DNA from: Theocolax elegans
Lineage: Eukaryota; Arthropoda; Insecta; Hymenoptera; Cerocephalidae
Length of the DNA stretch: 64,000 nucleotides
Reading direction: 5' to 3'
Assembly (NCBI GenBank): GCA_026168455.1
Contig: CM047427.1
Location: forward strand, 57,550,749-57,614,748
Shown: in pieces, positions 11,644 through 24,124 of the stretch
How positions within the stretch are numbered: the first letter of the stretch is position 1
How the letters are laid out: each line of letters begins with the position of its first letter
Notes under the pieces: generated by a model
Seen by the model: the letters and a program-made list of their open reading frames with translations, nothing else
Database searches by the model: none
Told to the model about the DNA's origin: nothing
Translations under genes and position numbers: made by a program

Positions 11644-12819
11644 ATGGCAACATCGCGCGGCTGCTTCGTGTGTGGTGTTCGCTTGACACGGAAGGACTAC
11701 ACGGAGATCTGTGTCGCTTGTAATAATATTACACACACTCATTGTTATGACGTCGCGCCGGGCACTTCGGAGCGACGTTGTTGTGTACTGGCGAAATCTA
11801 AAGTGCCAGCCGCGGCTCCCACTGAAGTGAGGGCTTGGGTTGCCGCGGCAAGCTAGCGCGATCTGCTGTACCGCGCCGTCTACTACGCCTACTCTGCCCT
11901 CCTCTGTTTCCAAGCGCGTTGCCTCGCCTCCTCTGCCATCTACGTCACAGGTTGCCAAGCAACCTCGTGGCGACACGCCTCTAACTTTCTCTAACTCTCT
12001 CCACCGATACCGACGCGATGGCGGGCGCTCCACCACCGTGGATGGAGAGTTTTGCGCGGAACCTCCAAGCTAGTATTAAAAATATTCAAACGAATATACA
12101 AAATGATTTGAAATCGGTGGTGGAGAAGGTTGACCGCGTTGAGGGCAAGCTCGATGACTTAAAGGCGGATATGCTGGCACTCCATGCTCGCGTGGATTTA
12201 TTTGAGTCGGCCACGGAAGTGCGTTTCTCGTGTCACTACCTTGGAGGAGATCGGGAGTTCCGGCGGTGAATCAGCGGCATCGTCGCACAATGCCTCTGCT
12301 GACATCTTGAGAGACACGTGCGAGGTGTTAGCCACGGGATTGCCTCTAGTGTCGTCTTTGCCGGACACTTCCATTATTGAAAGTATTTTCAACACCATCA
12401 AGCTGCCGTTATTATCGAAGCAGATAATCGAAATTCGACCCTGGCTACCACGACCAAAATCCACAGCTGAAGGCGAGTTACCAACCCAATCGCGCAGCAG
12501 AGGTATTGTACTCCGTCTATCGATTGCTACAGCCAGAGATGCGGTAATCGATAGGGCGCATCTGTTAAAGGGACAGTCGGCGAAAAAAATTTTTGGAGAG
12601 GGAGGTGATAGCTCGCTATTTATTCGGCCGTTATGGCCTAAGACGGTTTTCAATCTCTGGCAAGCAGCCATTCGGAAATGTAAAGAGTTGGGTTACGCGA
12701 GGCCCATCGTAAGTAATTTAAATGTATTCGTGCGAAAGGTGAGGGATGGCCTCCTTATTCGTGTAACTTCGGAGGCTGACATTAATCATCTCCCTCCTCT
12801 TTCATCCCATACCACATGA
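11644..12819 (+). pseudogene. CR1/L2-like LINE copy 1, ORF1
   Basis: It starts at ATG 11644. Residues 8-50 form a PHD-like zinc finger (CFVCG, ICVACNN, THTHCYD, CC). After a Pro/Ser/Thr-rich linker comes a coiled coil (about 12055-12210, KVDRVEGKLDDLKADMLALH). The C-terminal half resembles the FP/baculovirus-FP-like domain common in insect LINE ORF1 proteins (PLWPKTVFNLWQAAIRKCKE, VFVRKVRDGLLIRV). These proteins bind LINE RNA in the RNP. The reading changes frame near 11850, 12000 and 12225, so this copy is dead. It ends in TGA at 12817-12819, and ORF2 continues in the same frame. Confidence 0.75.
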
Positions 12820-15739
12820 GACAGGACTGGTCGGGTCAGAAACATTAATTCATCTAACTCAATCTCCATTTTTCATTCTAACATAAACCGTTTAAAGACT
12901 CATTTTTCGTCAATCAAGTCGAGTGGGTAAGGAGGGTGGCGGTGTAGCGGCTTATGTACGCGATAAGTTTGCAGTTACCATCTTAGCTCACTTCGACCCT
13001 GTCTACTCGAACGCCCCCGAGTTCATTGTTCTAAGGTTAGTAAATAAGACGGTGGCGTTAGCGTTGGCAGTGGCTTATCGCAGGCCTTCTGCCGCATATC
13101 CAACGGAATTTTTTGACACTATAGCTGCTATACTTCCTAATTTTATTCATGTCATTATAACGGGTGACCTCAATATTGACATGAAATCTTCCAGTGCTGC
13201 AGCGAACATGCTGAAAGGGAGTTTGGAAGCATTAGGTCTCTTCCTTATCCCATCTGAGCCGACACACCATGCAGTGACGTCGACGGGTTCATCTCATACT
13301 TGGTTGGATCTTTTCCTAGTTCGCGAGCCAGTACCTGAATTTACCTATAATAAGTCTAGTGCACCCTTTGCGGCGGGTCATAATGCAATTAGCATCTCCC
13401 TTAAGATCAATAAACCGCAGGGGGGTGTCAAAAAATTCTGGGAAAGAGACTGGGAGAAAATCAACCTTCACCACCTTGCCACCACATTCTCTTCATTTAT
13501 GGATAGATCAACACATCTTTCATTGCCATTATCTCCATCCATCACTGACTCACTTTCACCTGCCTGGCCTGACCAGCCTCTCTGCATGGATTCACTATCA
13601 TCCAACCATTTTGACATACTCTCATCCTCATTATCTCTGCTGTGCAGCTCTATTATTTCAACATTTAATGCCGTTGCTCCAGCTAAATTTATAGCAGTAA
13701 GAAATAAACACAAGCCTTGGGTTACGCAGGAGATTAGATCTGACATCAAAGCCAGAAATGCTGCTTTTAGGCTCTTTCGCAGCTCGAGCTCCCCCATCGA
13801 TTATAATGCATACAAAGTACTGAGGAATCAGGTTAATAACGCTATTAATTCAAGCAAATTTCGTTATCTGCAATCTAAGCTCAATAATGGAGATAATCCT
13901 ACTGAAGTTTGGAGATTCCTCAGAAGCATGGGTCTAGGCTCAAAACATAATTCATCGCCATTAAAACATTTCTCAGCACATCAACTCAACACTCATTACG
14001 CATCCATTTCTAACTACACGTCACCACTCACTATTCATTCTTTTGCATCTATCCTAGCTAACCTTTGTCATCTCCCTTCATCCCCCTCCTTCGCTTTCCT
14101 GCCGGTGTCAACCAAAAAAGTGCAGCGGGCAAAAGTTAGATCCACTTCCAAGACTTCGGGTGTTGATGGTATTTCAATTAGAATGTTAAAATTATTAGAA
14201 CCTCAAATTACTCAACCGTTAACAGATCTCTTCAATGGTATGCTTTCATCTGGATGGTTCCCTGATTGCTGGAAGAGGGTTATACTGTTCCCGTTGACGA
14301 AATCGAGTAGATTGGTGACGTGCTCTGACACGAGACCGATTGCCAAGCTCTGTGAGGTGTCGAAGGTGTTGGAGAGATTGGTGCATGATCAGCTGGTTGA
14401 GTATCTTGAATTCAATAATTTATTATCGGCCAGGCAAGCGGGTTTTAGAAGGGGCCATAGTACTCAATCAGCTCTTCTGGGGGTATTAGACGACGTAAGA
14501 AGAGCTATTGACTCGAGAATGATCACCATCTTAGTCTTATTTGATTTCTCCAAGGCCTTCGACACGGTTCCTCATGGTCAACTCATCCGAAAATTGGGAG
14601 ACATCGGTTGCTCAGATATTGTACTCAACTGGTTCTACAGATATCTTGTGGGTCGCACACATGCCGTTGTGGATGAGGTTGGCGTGTTGTCTGACTGGCT
14701 CGAGGTGAATGCGGGTGTGCCTCAGGGCAGTGTTCTAGGTCCGGTCTTGTTTTCCATCTTTATTAATGACCTACCTAAGGTTCTCAAATATAGTAACTAT
14801 ATGTTATTTGCCGATGACGCCCAGGTCTATCATTCATTTTTTCCAGCCGATATTGTCAGTGGAGTTCAACGGGTATCTCACGATGCGAACGCGATAGCTA
14901 GATGGGCACTGGAAAACGGCCTTTCATTGAATGTTAAAAAAACGAAGGTTATGATCCTGGGCAGTCAGGCTTACATTTCTCGTATTAGCCTGAACACTGC
15001 TCCGAGAGTTAAATTGTGTGAAAACTATCTGGAATATGAAAATGTGGTAAAATCGTTGGGCCTATTAAATACACCCACCCTCGACTGGTCAAAACAAGTC
15101 ACGACAATCTCTAGGCGAGTTCATGGAGTTCTGCACTAATTACGCTATTATTACAAGTCACTTTCAATGAAACTTCGTAAAAACCTTGTGGAATCACTCA
15201 TTTTTCCCCACTTTGACTATGCGTGTGCGGTCTATAATGATGTAGACCAGACTAGAAATTTAAAATTACAGAGGTTATTAAATGCATGCGTGAGATTTGT
15301 ATGGGGCAATATAGCGAGACGTGACCATGTAACCCCGTATAGACTGGGGTTGAGATGGCTGTCGGTTGAGTCCAGACGTTCATACCTCATTGGTTCTCTG
15401 GCGTTTAGCATTATCGCTCATAAGTCACCTTCATACCTGGCAGATCACTTCACCCAACTCAATACCCCTGGTCATATTCCTCGTTCCTCCTCCTGTCATC
15501 CACCTAGGTCACTTCCCCCACGCACCGAAGCTCTAAATAGATCATTTGTCATTACATCCACTCGTATTCTAAATCATTTTCCATCACTCACCTTCGATCC
15601 TTCATGTATAGATAAATTCAAAATCATGCTATTCAATCATCTGTTTGGGCTTGATCAGGCAGCCTGGTCTTTGCGGGTCACGAATGAAGACATAACCTTG
15701 CGGTCCATCCCTCACCTGGATGTAGATGTGCAGTCGTGA
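12820..15739 (+). pseudogene. CR1/L2-like LINE copy 1, ORF2 (endonuclease-reverse transcriptase)
   Basis: The start of the AP-endonuclease domain (SISIFHSNINRLKTHFSS) is in frame with ORF1 just after its TGA. It then jumps, through a deletion of roughly 100 or more codons near 12915, to KEGGGVAAYVRD. The rest of the endonuclease is visible (GDLNID, HTWLDLFLV, GHN). The reverse transcriptase blocks follow: GVDGISIRMLKLL, SARQAGFRRGHSTQSALL, LVLFDFSKAFDTVPH, GVPQGSVLGPVLFSIFINDL and FADDAQVY. A single TAA at 15137-15139, after VHGVLH, interrupts an otherwise open frame to 15739. The enzyme would nick the target and copy the RNA by target-primed reverse transcription. The missing endonuclease core and the stop inactivate this copy. 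Confidence 0.85.
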
Positions 15740-16082
15740 TTGTTTTAATTTATTTACTCAAACTGTTAATCTTTTATTTTAATCTTTTATTTTTATTATG
15801 CTCTTTCCTGCGAACAATGATTTGTATTATATATTTTATTTTATTTTATTTTGTATTTTATTTTAATGCGTTTACCAATTATCAATTTGTACATATATTT
15901 TATTTATTGTTATTGTTTTTTATACATTGATTTTGTTTTACACTATTATATCCTTATTATTGCGTGCAATTGAAATTTATTTGTTATCTAGTTTTAAGAA
16001 TATATACGCTGCATTAGTTTGTATATGGTGCCTATGGGGTATCTACCCCCTCATGGCCGAATAAATAACTCAATCAGTCAAT

Positions 16083-16084
<2 letters not shown>
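15740..16084 (+). other. 3' UTR of LINE copy 1 with terminal hairpin
   Basis: T-rich 3' UTR ending in a small hairpin (GGGG TATCTA CCCC, about 16036-16049) and AATAAATAACTCAATCAGTC. A hairpin followed by a short tandem tail instead of poly(A) is typical of CR1/L2-type elements. Copies 2 and 3 and the truncated copy end the same way. Confidence 0.65.

Positions 16085-16133
<49 letters not shown>
16085..16133. repeat. CT microsatellite
   Basis: About 24 CT units exactly between the tail of LINE copy 1 and the start of the truncated LINE copy. Confidence 0.95.
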
Positions 16134-16135
<2 letters not shown>

Positions 16136-16858
16136 ATACAGCATTTTGGCACACAACTCACCACATTATCTTTCAGATTGTTTCATCAGAATCAATAGCT
16201 CTACTGATCAACGCTTTTCATCCCGTCATCCTCCTAAACCGCTGACCTATTTACCACCTCGTACTGAATCACTCCACAAATCATTTGTCATCACTGCCAC
16301 TAAACAGTTAAACTCATTCCCCTTCATATCATTTGATCCAGCTCATCTTAACACCTTCAAATCATTTATCTTCGAACACCTCCTTTGTCTCGATTCCATT
16401 GCATGGGAGGAAAGAGTGATAAACTATAAGCGATAAAATAAAAATTTAAGTGATTTAAGCGATTTAAGCGAAGTTAGCGAGATAGGCTTACCTTCCAGCA
16501 CGCAATAAACAGTCGCAGTATTTATCTTTTATTTTTTTTCACCTTATTTTATATGCTTACTTTCTATGTGTTACTAATTGTTATTCTTAGCTCTTAAAAT
16601 ATCAATTGTTATCTTTTAATTTTCAATCATTTTGTATACTGTTGCTTTTTGCGTTTTTGCGTTTTTGCGTTTTTGCGTTTTAATTTATCACGATTATATC
16701 ACTGCGTTTTCTTTGTTTTTTATATACTTTTTATTTTTTATTATTACTTTTATATTGTTAATTTTGTTTGTTATTTTATTTTATTATTAATATTGTTATT
16801 CAACGCACTGTATACTTTTGTCTTTACGGGGTCTCTACCCCATAAAAACCCAATAAAT
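16134..16858 (+). mobile_element. 5'-truncated CR1/L2-like LINE copy
   Basis: The open frame to 16436 gives NSPHYLSDCFIRIN, LPPRTESLHKSFVITATKQL and so on. It is clearly homologous to the last 95 residues of copy 1 ORF2 (KSPSYLADHF, LPPRTEALNRSFVITSTRIL). The 3' UTR includes TGCGTTTT tandem units at about 16647-16681 and ends in a hairpin (GGGGTCTCTACCCC) plus AATAAAT, like copy 1. Only the 3' seventh of an element is present, as expected from incomplete reverse transcription. Confidence 0.8.
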
Positions 16859-16881
16859 TATCTATCTATCTATCTCCCTCC

Positions 16882-16912
<31 letters not shown>
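16859..16912. repeat. TATC then CT microsatellite
   Basis: Four TATC units, then about 15 CT units, forming the tail of the truncated LINE copy just before copy 2. Confidence 0.9.
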
Positions 16913-16915
<3 letters not shown>

Positions 16916-17646
16916 ATCTGGTATGTTAAACATGTGCTTTGATCGCATCCAGACAATTTTTTTAATTATATCGTTTTGCTGATATTTTTGAGAGAATATA
17001 TATTGGTATAATCTTCGGGCCTTCCAGTGGCTTATTTTGTGCTAATAGGTGTTACATTTTTGTACAATTGGAGTCGAGGAAGACCATTTAGAAGTTTTGC
17101 ATAACCTCACGCAAGGAAAATTCATCGAGAGAGAAATTCTACAAACGAGCATTTTATCGAGTAGCCTACCGAGTGTGACGGAAAGTGACCGTTTATAACA
17201 AGGTTTAATTACTGCTGATTCAAAGCTGCGCACACCGTCTTATGTCCGATCGCGGTGGTGGGATTGATAGTGATAAAGTGTTAATGACATAAGCAGTATT
17301 TTATAGTGACTGATGTGTATGATTTTACTTATTAAGAAAATTGGTAATTACATGAGACTTTTATATTTTTAATTTGATTAGTTTTATGCAAAAAGTGTAC
17401 GCTTCGTAAATCAAAGTCTAAATTTAATTATATATTAATTTAAAATAAGTCTGTACACGTGCGCAAATTAGCTAAGTAGTTTGATTGTGGCCCCATCCGC
17501 CAGGTGGCTACTAGTTACCCGCTGTCAAATTCGCGCCACTAAGTTATAAGACGGAGGTTACTCAGCTGTATGTTCCATTTGTAGTCGTATTCATTTTTGA
17601 ATTACGTGCTTTATTTTATTTAAATACAGTACATTACTATACATTA
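16913..17646 (+). other. probable 5' leader of LINE copy 2
   Basis: No open frame of note. It connects the tail microsatellite of the previous LINE to the ORF1 start of copy 2, so most of it is probably 5' UTR. No promoter motif was identified with confidence. Confidence 0.45.
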
Positions 17647-18751
17647 ATGCTTAGGTGCCGACAATGTAAAAATAAAATAGTCTTTAAGAGTTCTCGATGT
17701 ACCACGTGTAAAAGCGCCTTCCACTCTGAATGTGTCTTACGCTATACATCTGATAAACCGTATGATAATTGTTGTGTTTGGTCTTTTCACGATACTCTTC
17801 GTCGGTATAACACGTCTATAGCTGCAGAGGCATCTTCGTCATTAGTTAAATCTACTCCACGTTCGGTGACTTTTGATTCGGGTAGAAATATTGATTTGAA
17901 TTGTTCAATACTGACAGAATCTACTGGCAGCCCTTTAAACTAATCAATACAGTCAGCAGAGTTGTCATCCAATTTATCGATGGATGCGCAACCAGTAGAT
18001 GAATCAACCACCATGGCCTCTTTACCTGTAGGTTGGCAAAATTTTGATTCGTCACAACAATTTCTTACTCTTTTTAATGCAATAACTTCTAATCAGGTTA
18101 ACACAAATACGCAATTGGATAAATTGACGTCTCAGATCGACGCGTTTAATAATACCAGTAATGAGCACAACGTTTACTTAGAAGAAATAACTAAAGAGAA
18201 TTTGGATTTGCGAAATGAACTTGAAAATTTAAAAGAGCTGCGAACTTTAGCTCCTCCAAGCACTGAACTGAAAATTGTAGGCGTCGCTTTTTCAATACAA
18301 AAGTCGACCAAGGATATAACTGTTTTGATTTTTAAACGCTTAAATATTGAAAATATTGAACGATATTTTGGAAATTCGTGAATTTAAGCCAAGAACGAAT
18401 ACCAATGCTAACGGAACGCAAAATTTAGACTTAACTGCGACAAGAGAAACGTATTCTTTTATTTTAGAATTTAAATCAACACGTACACGTGACATCGTTC
18501 TTAGAACCAAGCGTAAATTTGGCACTTTAAATGCATCTGATATTTTCGATGTTGGTGAAACATTTATTATTAACTTTTATGAAATATTGCCGCCATTAGT
18601 TTACCGACTTCTATAGTTAACAAGGGAAAAGGCTAAAATTTGTAAATATGTGATTGTATGGGCTAGGGATGGTAATATATTTGTGCGCAAAGATGATAGG
18701 TCGGAGAAAATCTCAATTGTAACTGAGAATGATTTGAAAAAAATGAAATGA
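17647..18751 (+). pseudogene. CR1/L2-like LINE copy 2, ORF1
   Basis: ATG at 17647. The N-terminal PHD-like finger is well preserved (MLRCRQCKNKI, CTTCKSAFHSECVLRY, CC). A TAA at 17941 separates it from a coiled-coil segment (about 18130-18240, NELENLKELR) and the start of the C-terminal domain (TELKIVGVAFSIQ). A frameshift near 18360 leads to TYSFILEFKSTRTRDIVLRT, and a TAG at 18614-18616 is followed by the FP-like end (VWARDGNIFVRKDDRSEKIS). It ends with TGA at 18749-18751, in frame with ORF2. The architecture equals copy 1; the lesions differ. Confidence 0.75.
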
Positions 18752-21530
18752 GTACCTAATACTCGAAATCCGTCGTCGTGTACGCTACCTTGTAATAACT
18801 TATCCTTAAAATTTGCTCAAATCAATGCTAACTCAATAAAGAGTCATTTATATCAAATAGAATCTTTCTGATTTCAAAATTCAATTGATACATACTTATA
18901 ATATTCAGAACTATAATTTAATTCGCAATGATCGGTCGCTGCTAAAAAAGGATGGAAGACATACTTATGTACAAGCTGGAGGTGTAGCGTGTTACATTCG
19001 CGAAGGTATCCCTTATAAAATCATAGAAAATTCACAGATTAAAAATATCAATGAAACGGATTGAAATCTGTTGTTATAAATAAAAATTATTATTTGCATC
19101 CATATATCGTCGACCTGGGGGAAAAGTGCTTAATGATTTTTTCACTTCTTTGCATAAATATATTCACTTATATCCAAATATTATTTTAGCAGGAGATTTA
19201 AATTCTGATCTCTTAAGTAACAATTATTATGTTGAACATTTACGTAATCTGATTTTAGAAAATTCTTTGTTTCCTGTACCGATTGGTGCAACACATCACC
19301 GAGAAAATTCTGATACGTGGTTAGACGTAATTATTACAGACTCCAAAAGCAAAGTATTATCATTCTTTAAATCAAATTCCCCATTTATCAACTGTCACGA
19401 TTATTTGATAATTAAAAAACATGGTTGTGATTACGTCAAGAGATTTTAAAAGGTTTGATCCATCTATATATAAAGATTTACTAACTATTGTACAAGATTT
19501 GTCTAAGCAAGATACAGGTTTTATTGATGTTGATAAATTTTTCTGTGATTTTCGATCATCAGTTATTAACCTGCTTGATTGTCATGCACCTTTTTCCACG
19601 CGCTGTATGCGGAAAAGGTCTTTGCCATGGATAACGAAAGAATTGAGTAAGAAATGCACACAACGGGATTGTATGTATTTGAAAGCTAAACGTAAAAGAG
19701 ATACAGCACTCTTTTTAGAATATAAGAAGCTGCGTAATAATGTAAAAAAAGAAATTAAATTAGCAAAGGATGAATTCTTAATAAAAAGTTTACAAGATGC
19801 CTCTAATCACTCAAAACAATGGGATATTTTAAATAAATTTGATTTGATAAAGAATAGTTTCTCTTCACCTCTCAATATTTTTTCAGCTGATGAACTGTCT
19901 GTCTTTTATTCCCATGCAACTTGCTGTCACCCTAACTGTTCTTTTGAGAGTTCACAGGAAGTTTTATCAACTGACATTGTTCATAGTAGACCTTCGTTCT
20001 CGTTTACCTCTCTTGAACAAATTCAAGTACACCAGTTTATGTCGTCATGTTTATCTAAAGCTAAGGGACGTAGCTGCGATGATTTATCCTTATCTTATTT
20101 TAAAGATAGTTTAAATATTCTTGCTCCATTTTTTACAAAACTTTTTAATTTGTCTCTATCATCGTCTACATATCCAACAGCTTGGAAACAATCAAAACCT
20201 TCTTTACCGTCAGATACAAGACCTGTCGCGAATCTTCCGCATTTTGCTAAAGTATTCGATTCTCTTATAACTAGGCAACTATCAGAATATCTTGAAGCTA
20301 ATGAGCTACTTTCACCTTTTCAATCAGGTTTTAGAAGTAATTTTAGTACCCAAACAGCTTTACTAAAACTTACGGAAGATATACGAAGAGGCGTTGAAGA
20401 TGGAAAGGTAACAGTCTTATTATTGTTTGACTTGAAACGAGCGTTTGACTCTATAGATCATAAGTTACTTCTTTTCAAATTAAGAAAACTAAATTTTTCG
20501 GATAATGCAATAAAGTGGATGCATTCCTACCTTTCCGGTCGTTCACAGGCAGTCAGTAGGCTTGATGGGAGTATAACAGAATTTACAAATAATTCTTCAG
20601 GTGTTCCTCAGGGATGCACACCTGGATCCATTATTTTCTTGATATTTATCGATTCTGTACTATCAACGCTTAAACATTGCTCAAATACTTGTCTCCTCTT
20701 TGCAGACGACCTACAAATCTACATTCAATGCAATTATTACCAAATTAAACGAGGACGTAACCTCTGTAGTAAATTGGGTGAATAATAATGGCTTGTTCCT
20801 TAATGTTGCTAAAACAAAAGCGATATTATTTGCATCAGTGCAGTATCATATGCGGATAAATGTAGATCTTTTACCTCCTATTATAGTCGATAGGACAGTC
20901 ATTCCCTTCAATGATTCAGCCAAAAACCTGGGTGTGATTTTCTCAAAAGATTTAACATGGAATACGTATATTTCTCAAATTTGTTCTCGCGTCCATGGTG
21001 TGCTTCACAGACTACGTTTTAGAGGTAACTGTTTGTCTAAGCAGGTGAAAACGTTGCTAGTAAACACTTTAGTAATACCTCATTTCGATTACGCATGTTT
21101 AGTTTACTATGATCTCTCGCAATATTTAGTGGTTAAGTTACAGCGCCTATGTAATACAGCAGTTAGATTTATTTTTAATTTAAAGCGTGATGCTGCACTA
21201 AAACCTTATTATAAGAATTTAAATCGGCTACTACTGGTAGACCGCCGAAAATACTTTTTAGGTATTATATTATTTAAGATTTTGTTAACCTCATCTCCGA
21301 AATACTTATTCGATTTAATACCAAAAATTAGTGAAGACTCTCATCGGCCTAGGAGAAGGTTACAATCGTCTAGCTTTAATATAACTTTTGCATCAATGAC
21401 AACTTATATACATTCTTTTACAATTCAAGCAATGAATTTTTGGGATACGATTCCTGTTAACATTAGAATGCAAAAGAATATTAAGTTGTTTAAAAAAGCT
21501 CTGCGTGAATACTTGCTTGAGTTGAATTAA
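18752..21530 (+). pseudogene. CR1/L2-like LINE copy 2, ORF2
   Basis: The endonuclease begins in the frame of ORF1 (LKFAQINANSIKSHLYQIES), is broken by stops around 18868-19080, and resumes with IILAGDLNSDLL, HHRENSDTWLDVIITDS and a degenerate HD (CHDYLII). After a frameshift near 19430 a long frame carries the reverse transcriptase: SPFQSGFRSNFSTQTALLKL, LLLFDLKRAFDSIDH, SGVPQGCTPGSIIFLIFI and LLFADDLQIY. A second frameshift near 20715 leads to the thumb and C-terminal part (VHGVLHRLRFRG, PHFDYACLVYYD), ending in TAA at 21528-21530. This is the most complete of the three long copies, but it is still inactive. Confidence 0.85.
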
Positions 21531-22650
21531 TAAATGTTCCTACATTACTTTATAAGTCTTAGTTGTAAACAATTTATTCTCTAATAGATTAAGGTTTGTT
21601 AGTCATATAGATTTGCGTTTATAAAATGTTATAAAATTGTAAATTTCATTATTGTTAAGTTGGGATTTGAATTACTAACTTTGATCTATTTACTTATGTA
21701 ATTAAACGCATACTCGATGACACCAAACTATTGTAATTAATACTGTAACTAATACTGTAATTAATACTCGAAGAAATTGAAACATTGTATGTCTATTGTA
21801 GAAAATATTATACATGTATTGCTGTTTGCTATTCGGCCGTTCCGACCTTAGCAACAATAAAAACGTTATCAATCAATCATCTCTCGGTAGGTTAACGGAC
21901 GTTTTTTTGTTTTGCTCTTACAAATACTTTGTTTATCGACTATTCAACTCTTACTTGGGAGCTTTCTCTTTTTTGCAGCAATTTTGGTCTTCGTGGACTC
22001 ATCTGGCGATATACGATTTGTGTGTTTATGCCTGAGTCTTTGGAACCGATACAATTTAATTTGCATATTTAATTTGCATATTTAATCTTTAAATATGCGG
22101 CTGTAACTGTTCAATACTGTCCATCTCTTCTTCACGTCTGCGTGAGTGTTTAGTGTTAAATACCTTAAGTTTTTCAGTGCCCGCGTTGTGACTGAGAGAG
22201 TGACTTATTTAATTTGGTGACTGAGTTTTATGACTGTCATAGCCAAATTTGTTTAGAGAAGTTTTTCTATTATTAAGAGTGCTTGATTGTTACGGCTATA
22301 GCTTTCATGCGTTAATTATTCTTTATGATTATTTTAGTGTAAATTTATTTATTATATAAGCGATAGTATTTAATGCTAGTTAGGTTAGACAAATACGTGG
22401 TTTCGTTACTAAGGTCTAACTGCGGCATTCCAAATTTATCCGCTAGAGGGCGACATTAGCATAATTTGAATTTTTACGCTTGAGTATTTAACCACTTAAA
22501 TTAAATTTAACATCGAATTAGCAGTCCTGATACGTATTTTACATATAATCTGAATCTTTAGGTCTGAAGGCGTACAATTATTATTTTGGCTCTTATTTTT
22601 GGTGCTTTTTGCGGCTAATATTAATTACCTTAAAGGTGCGACTGTCTAGA
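21531..22650 (+). other. 3' UTR of LINE copy 2 and 5' leader of copy 3
   Basis: The 3' UTR of copy 2 ends near 21888 with a short hairpin (TTCGGCCGTTCCGA) and an ATCAATCAATCATC tail. The remaining 760 bp lead to ORF1 of copy 3 and are probably its 5' UTR. No gene seen. Confidence 0.5.
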
Positions 22651-23031
22651 TGCCGGTTAAATTACAATTGAATGTAATTACTTGTATTAGGCGCCGCAAA
22701 AGTATCTATATGTTTAAGAGTCCGTGAAGTGTGTAACAAAGTATTCCATCCTGGTTGCGTATCACGATACTGGGAGAGTAAACCATCTGATCCTTGTTGT
22801 CAAACAAATTTAGGCGATACTTTTGATAAGGTACAATACATTAATTCTCTTATTAACAAATCTTTTTATACTAAATCTATTTCTGCTCGCCATTCAGTCG
22901 TTGATACTGCTCGTAACGTAAATTCGGATTTAGTAAATTGTTCTATTTCCGACACAATTAGTACCAATAATTCGGTTATTGCGTTAAGGGGGTCTCACAC
23001 TCAATTTTTACCGACCGAGCCAATAGAGTGA
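22651..23031 (+). pseudogene. CR1/L2-like LINE copy 3, ORF1 N-terminal part
   Basis: ATG at 22651 opens a frame with a cysteine, then after a frameshift near 22715 the second half of the PHD-like finger is readable (VCNKVFHPGCVSRYWESKP, PCC), followed by a Ser/Thr/Asn-rich linker. The frame ends at TGA 23029-23031, just before a run of inserted MITEs (23095-24084). The rest of ORF1 resumes at about 24125. Confidence 0.65.
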
Positions 23032-23094
23032 TAGTATGGTTGAAAAATACTTCAATCTAGATAAATATAAAGAATTTCGACAAATTAGAAGATA

Positions 23095-23297
23095 GGTGCC
23101 CTTTCTTTTGTAGTTATGTATCACTGTGCAAAGTTTCTATTTATTATATTGAAGCATTGAAGAGAAAACCTTGTATAAAAAACACTATCTACGGCGTCCA
23201 TATAATGAAATTTTCGTACAAGGTTTTCTCTTACACGTATCAATAAAATGACTTGAAACTTTGTATAGAAGTAAATAATTATTTAATAAAGGGTATC
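23095..23297. mobile_element. palindromic MITE with TA target duplication
   Basis: 203 bp, flanked by TA on both sides (23093-23094 and 23298-23299). The termini are inverted: GGTGCCCTTTC at the left against GATACCCTTTA when the right is reversed. Inner inverted repeats include GAGAAAACCTTGTA with TACAAGGTTTTCTC. TA duplication plus palindromy suggests a Tc1/mariner-type MITE. It carries no coding capacity. Confidence 0.7.
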
Positions 23298-23299
23298 TA

Positions 23300-23510
23300 A
23301 CTGTTTGTTTTGCATAGTTTTATAAAACTAAAAGTAGTTTTATTATCATTATTAAAAGAATATTTTACGCTAGATGGCAGTACGCACGGATCATGGCAAG
23401 CTAGAATATGCTTTCGCCGCCGCCACTATCGACATCACGCATGCGCATTTGTTTCAGACTCGAGACAAATAGCCGAGCAAAATAATTTGATTTGACTCCT
23501 ATAAAATTTT
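23300..23510. other. inserted or displaced DNA between two MITEs
   Basis: About 210 bp with no match to the LINE. It includes a moderately GC-rich part (GCCGCCGCCACTATCGACAT). Identity unknown. Confidence 0.3.
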
Positions 23511-23514
23511 TTAA

Positions 23515-24084
23515 TACGTGTCATACTGATACTCATATTATGACTAGTTGAATTTTCGACATGGCAAATTCAACCGTACTACGTATTTATCATTGATTCA
23601 ATGTAAAAGGAAACGTACTGCTGCAAGAATCTGGCATATCTATCGATCAACCCAAGGGAGCGGATCAAAAATCGACTTGCGAGCCGTGCTCCGCTCCCTT
23701 GGGTTCTGCTATCGTTGGTCTTGAGTGTAATGTCGTATTTTTTCAGTATGTAAAAAAAATAAATACGTATAATTGAAATACGTACAAATTCCGTAAACCA
23801 AATATACGTAACATTTATTATATATGTATATATCGAAATATGGATTATAATAGATAATAGAAAATGCGTATAAGTGAAATACGTTATTTTTTAATTTTTA
23901 TATTGGAAAAAAATAGTCACACTATTTTTATTACGATGCTCTGGACATCAATGGCGCCATCTACGATCACTCGATTACGACTTGCCATAGATGGCGCTCT
24001 TGATGATAGTTATCATTTCTTACATATAACCAGCATTACCGGCGGTCAGAACGGTAAAATCGCAGAATTGAGTATGAGACCCCC
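23515..24084. mobile_element. TTAA-flanked MITE containing two hairpins
   Basis: Flanked by TTAA at 23511-23514 and 24085-24088. The left end TACGTGTCATACTG and the reversed right end GGGGGTCTCATACTC share the core TCATACT, and TTAAGGGGATGTCATACTG at 11162 is similar. TTAA duplication points to mobilisation by piggyBac-type transposases. Inside lie a perfect 16-bp stem (AACCCAAGGGAGCGGA, 23649-23664 with 23690-23705) and an 18-bp stem with two mismatches (23946-23963 with 23988-24005). No coding capacity. Confidence 0.55.
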
Positions 24085-24124
24085 TTAAATAGTGAAACTA
24101 GCAATATGAATTTGCCATTAGATT

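Noticed and set aside
11527..12036. 169-residue ORF on the minus strand
   Set aside because: Antisense shadow of LINE ORF1 in a GC-rich stretch.
12198..12671. 157-residue ORF on the minus strand
   Set aside because: Antisense shadow of LINE copy 1 ORF1.
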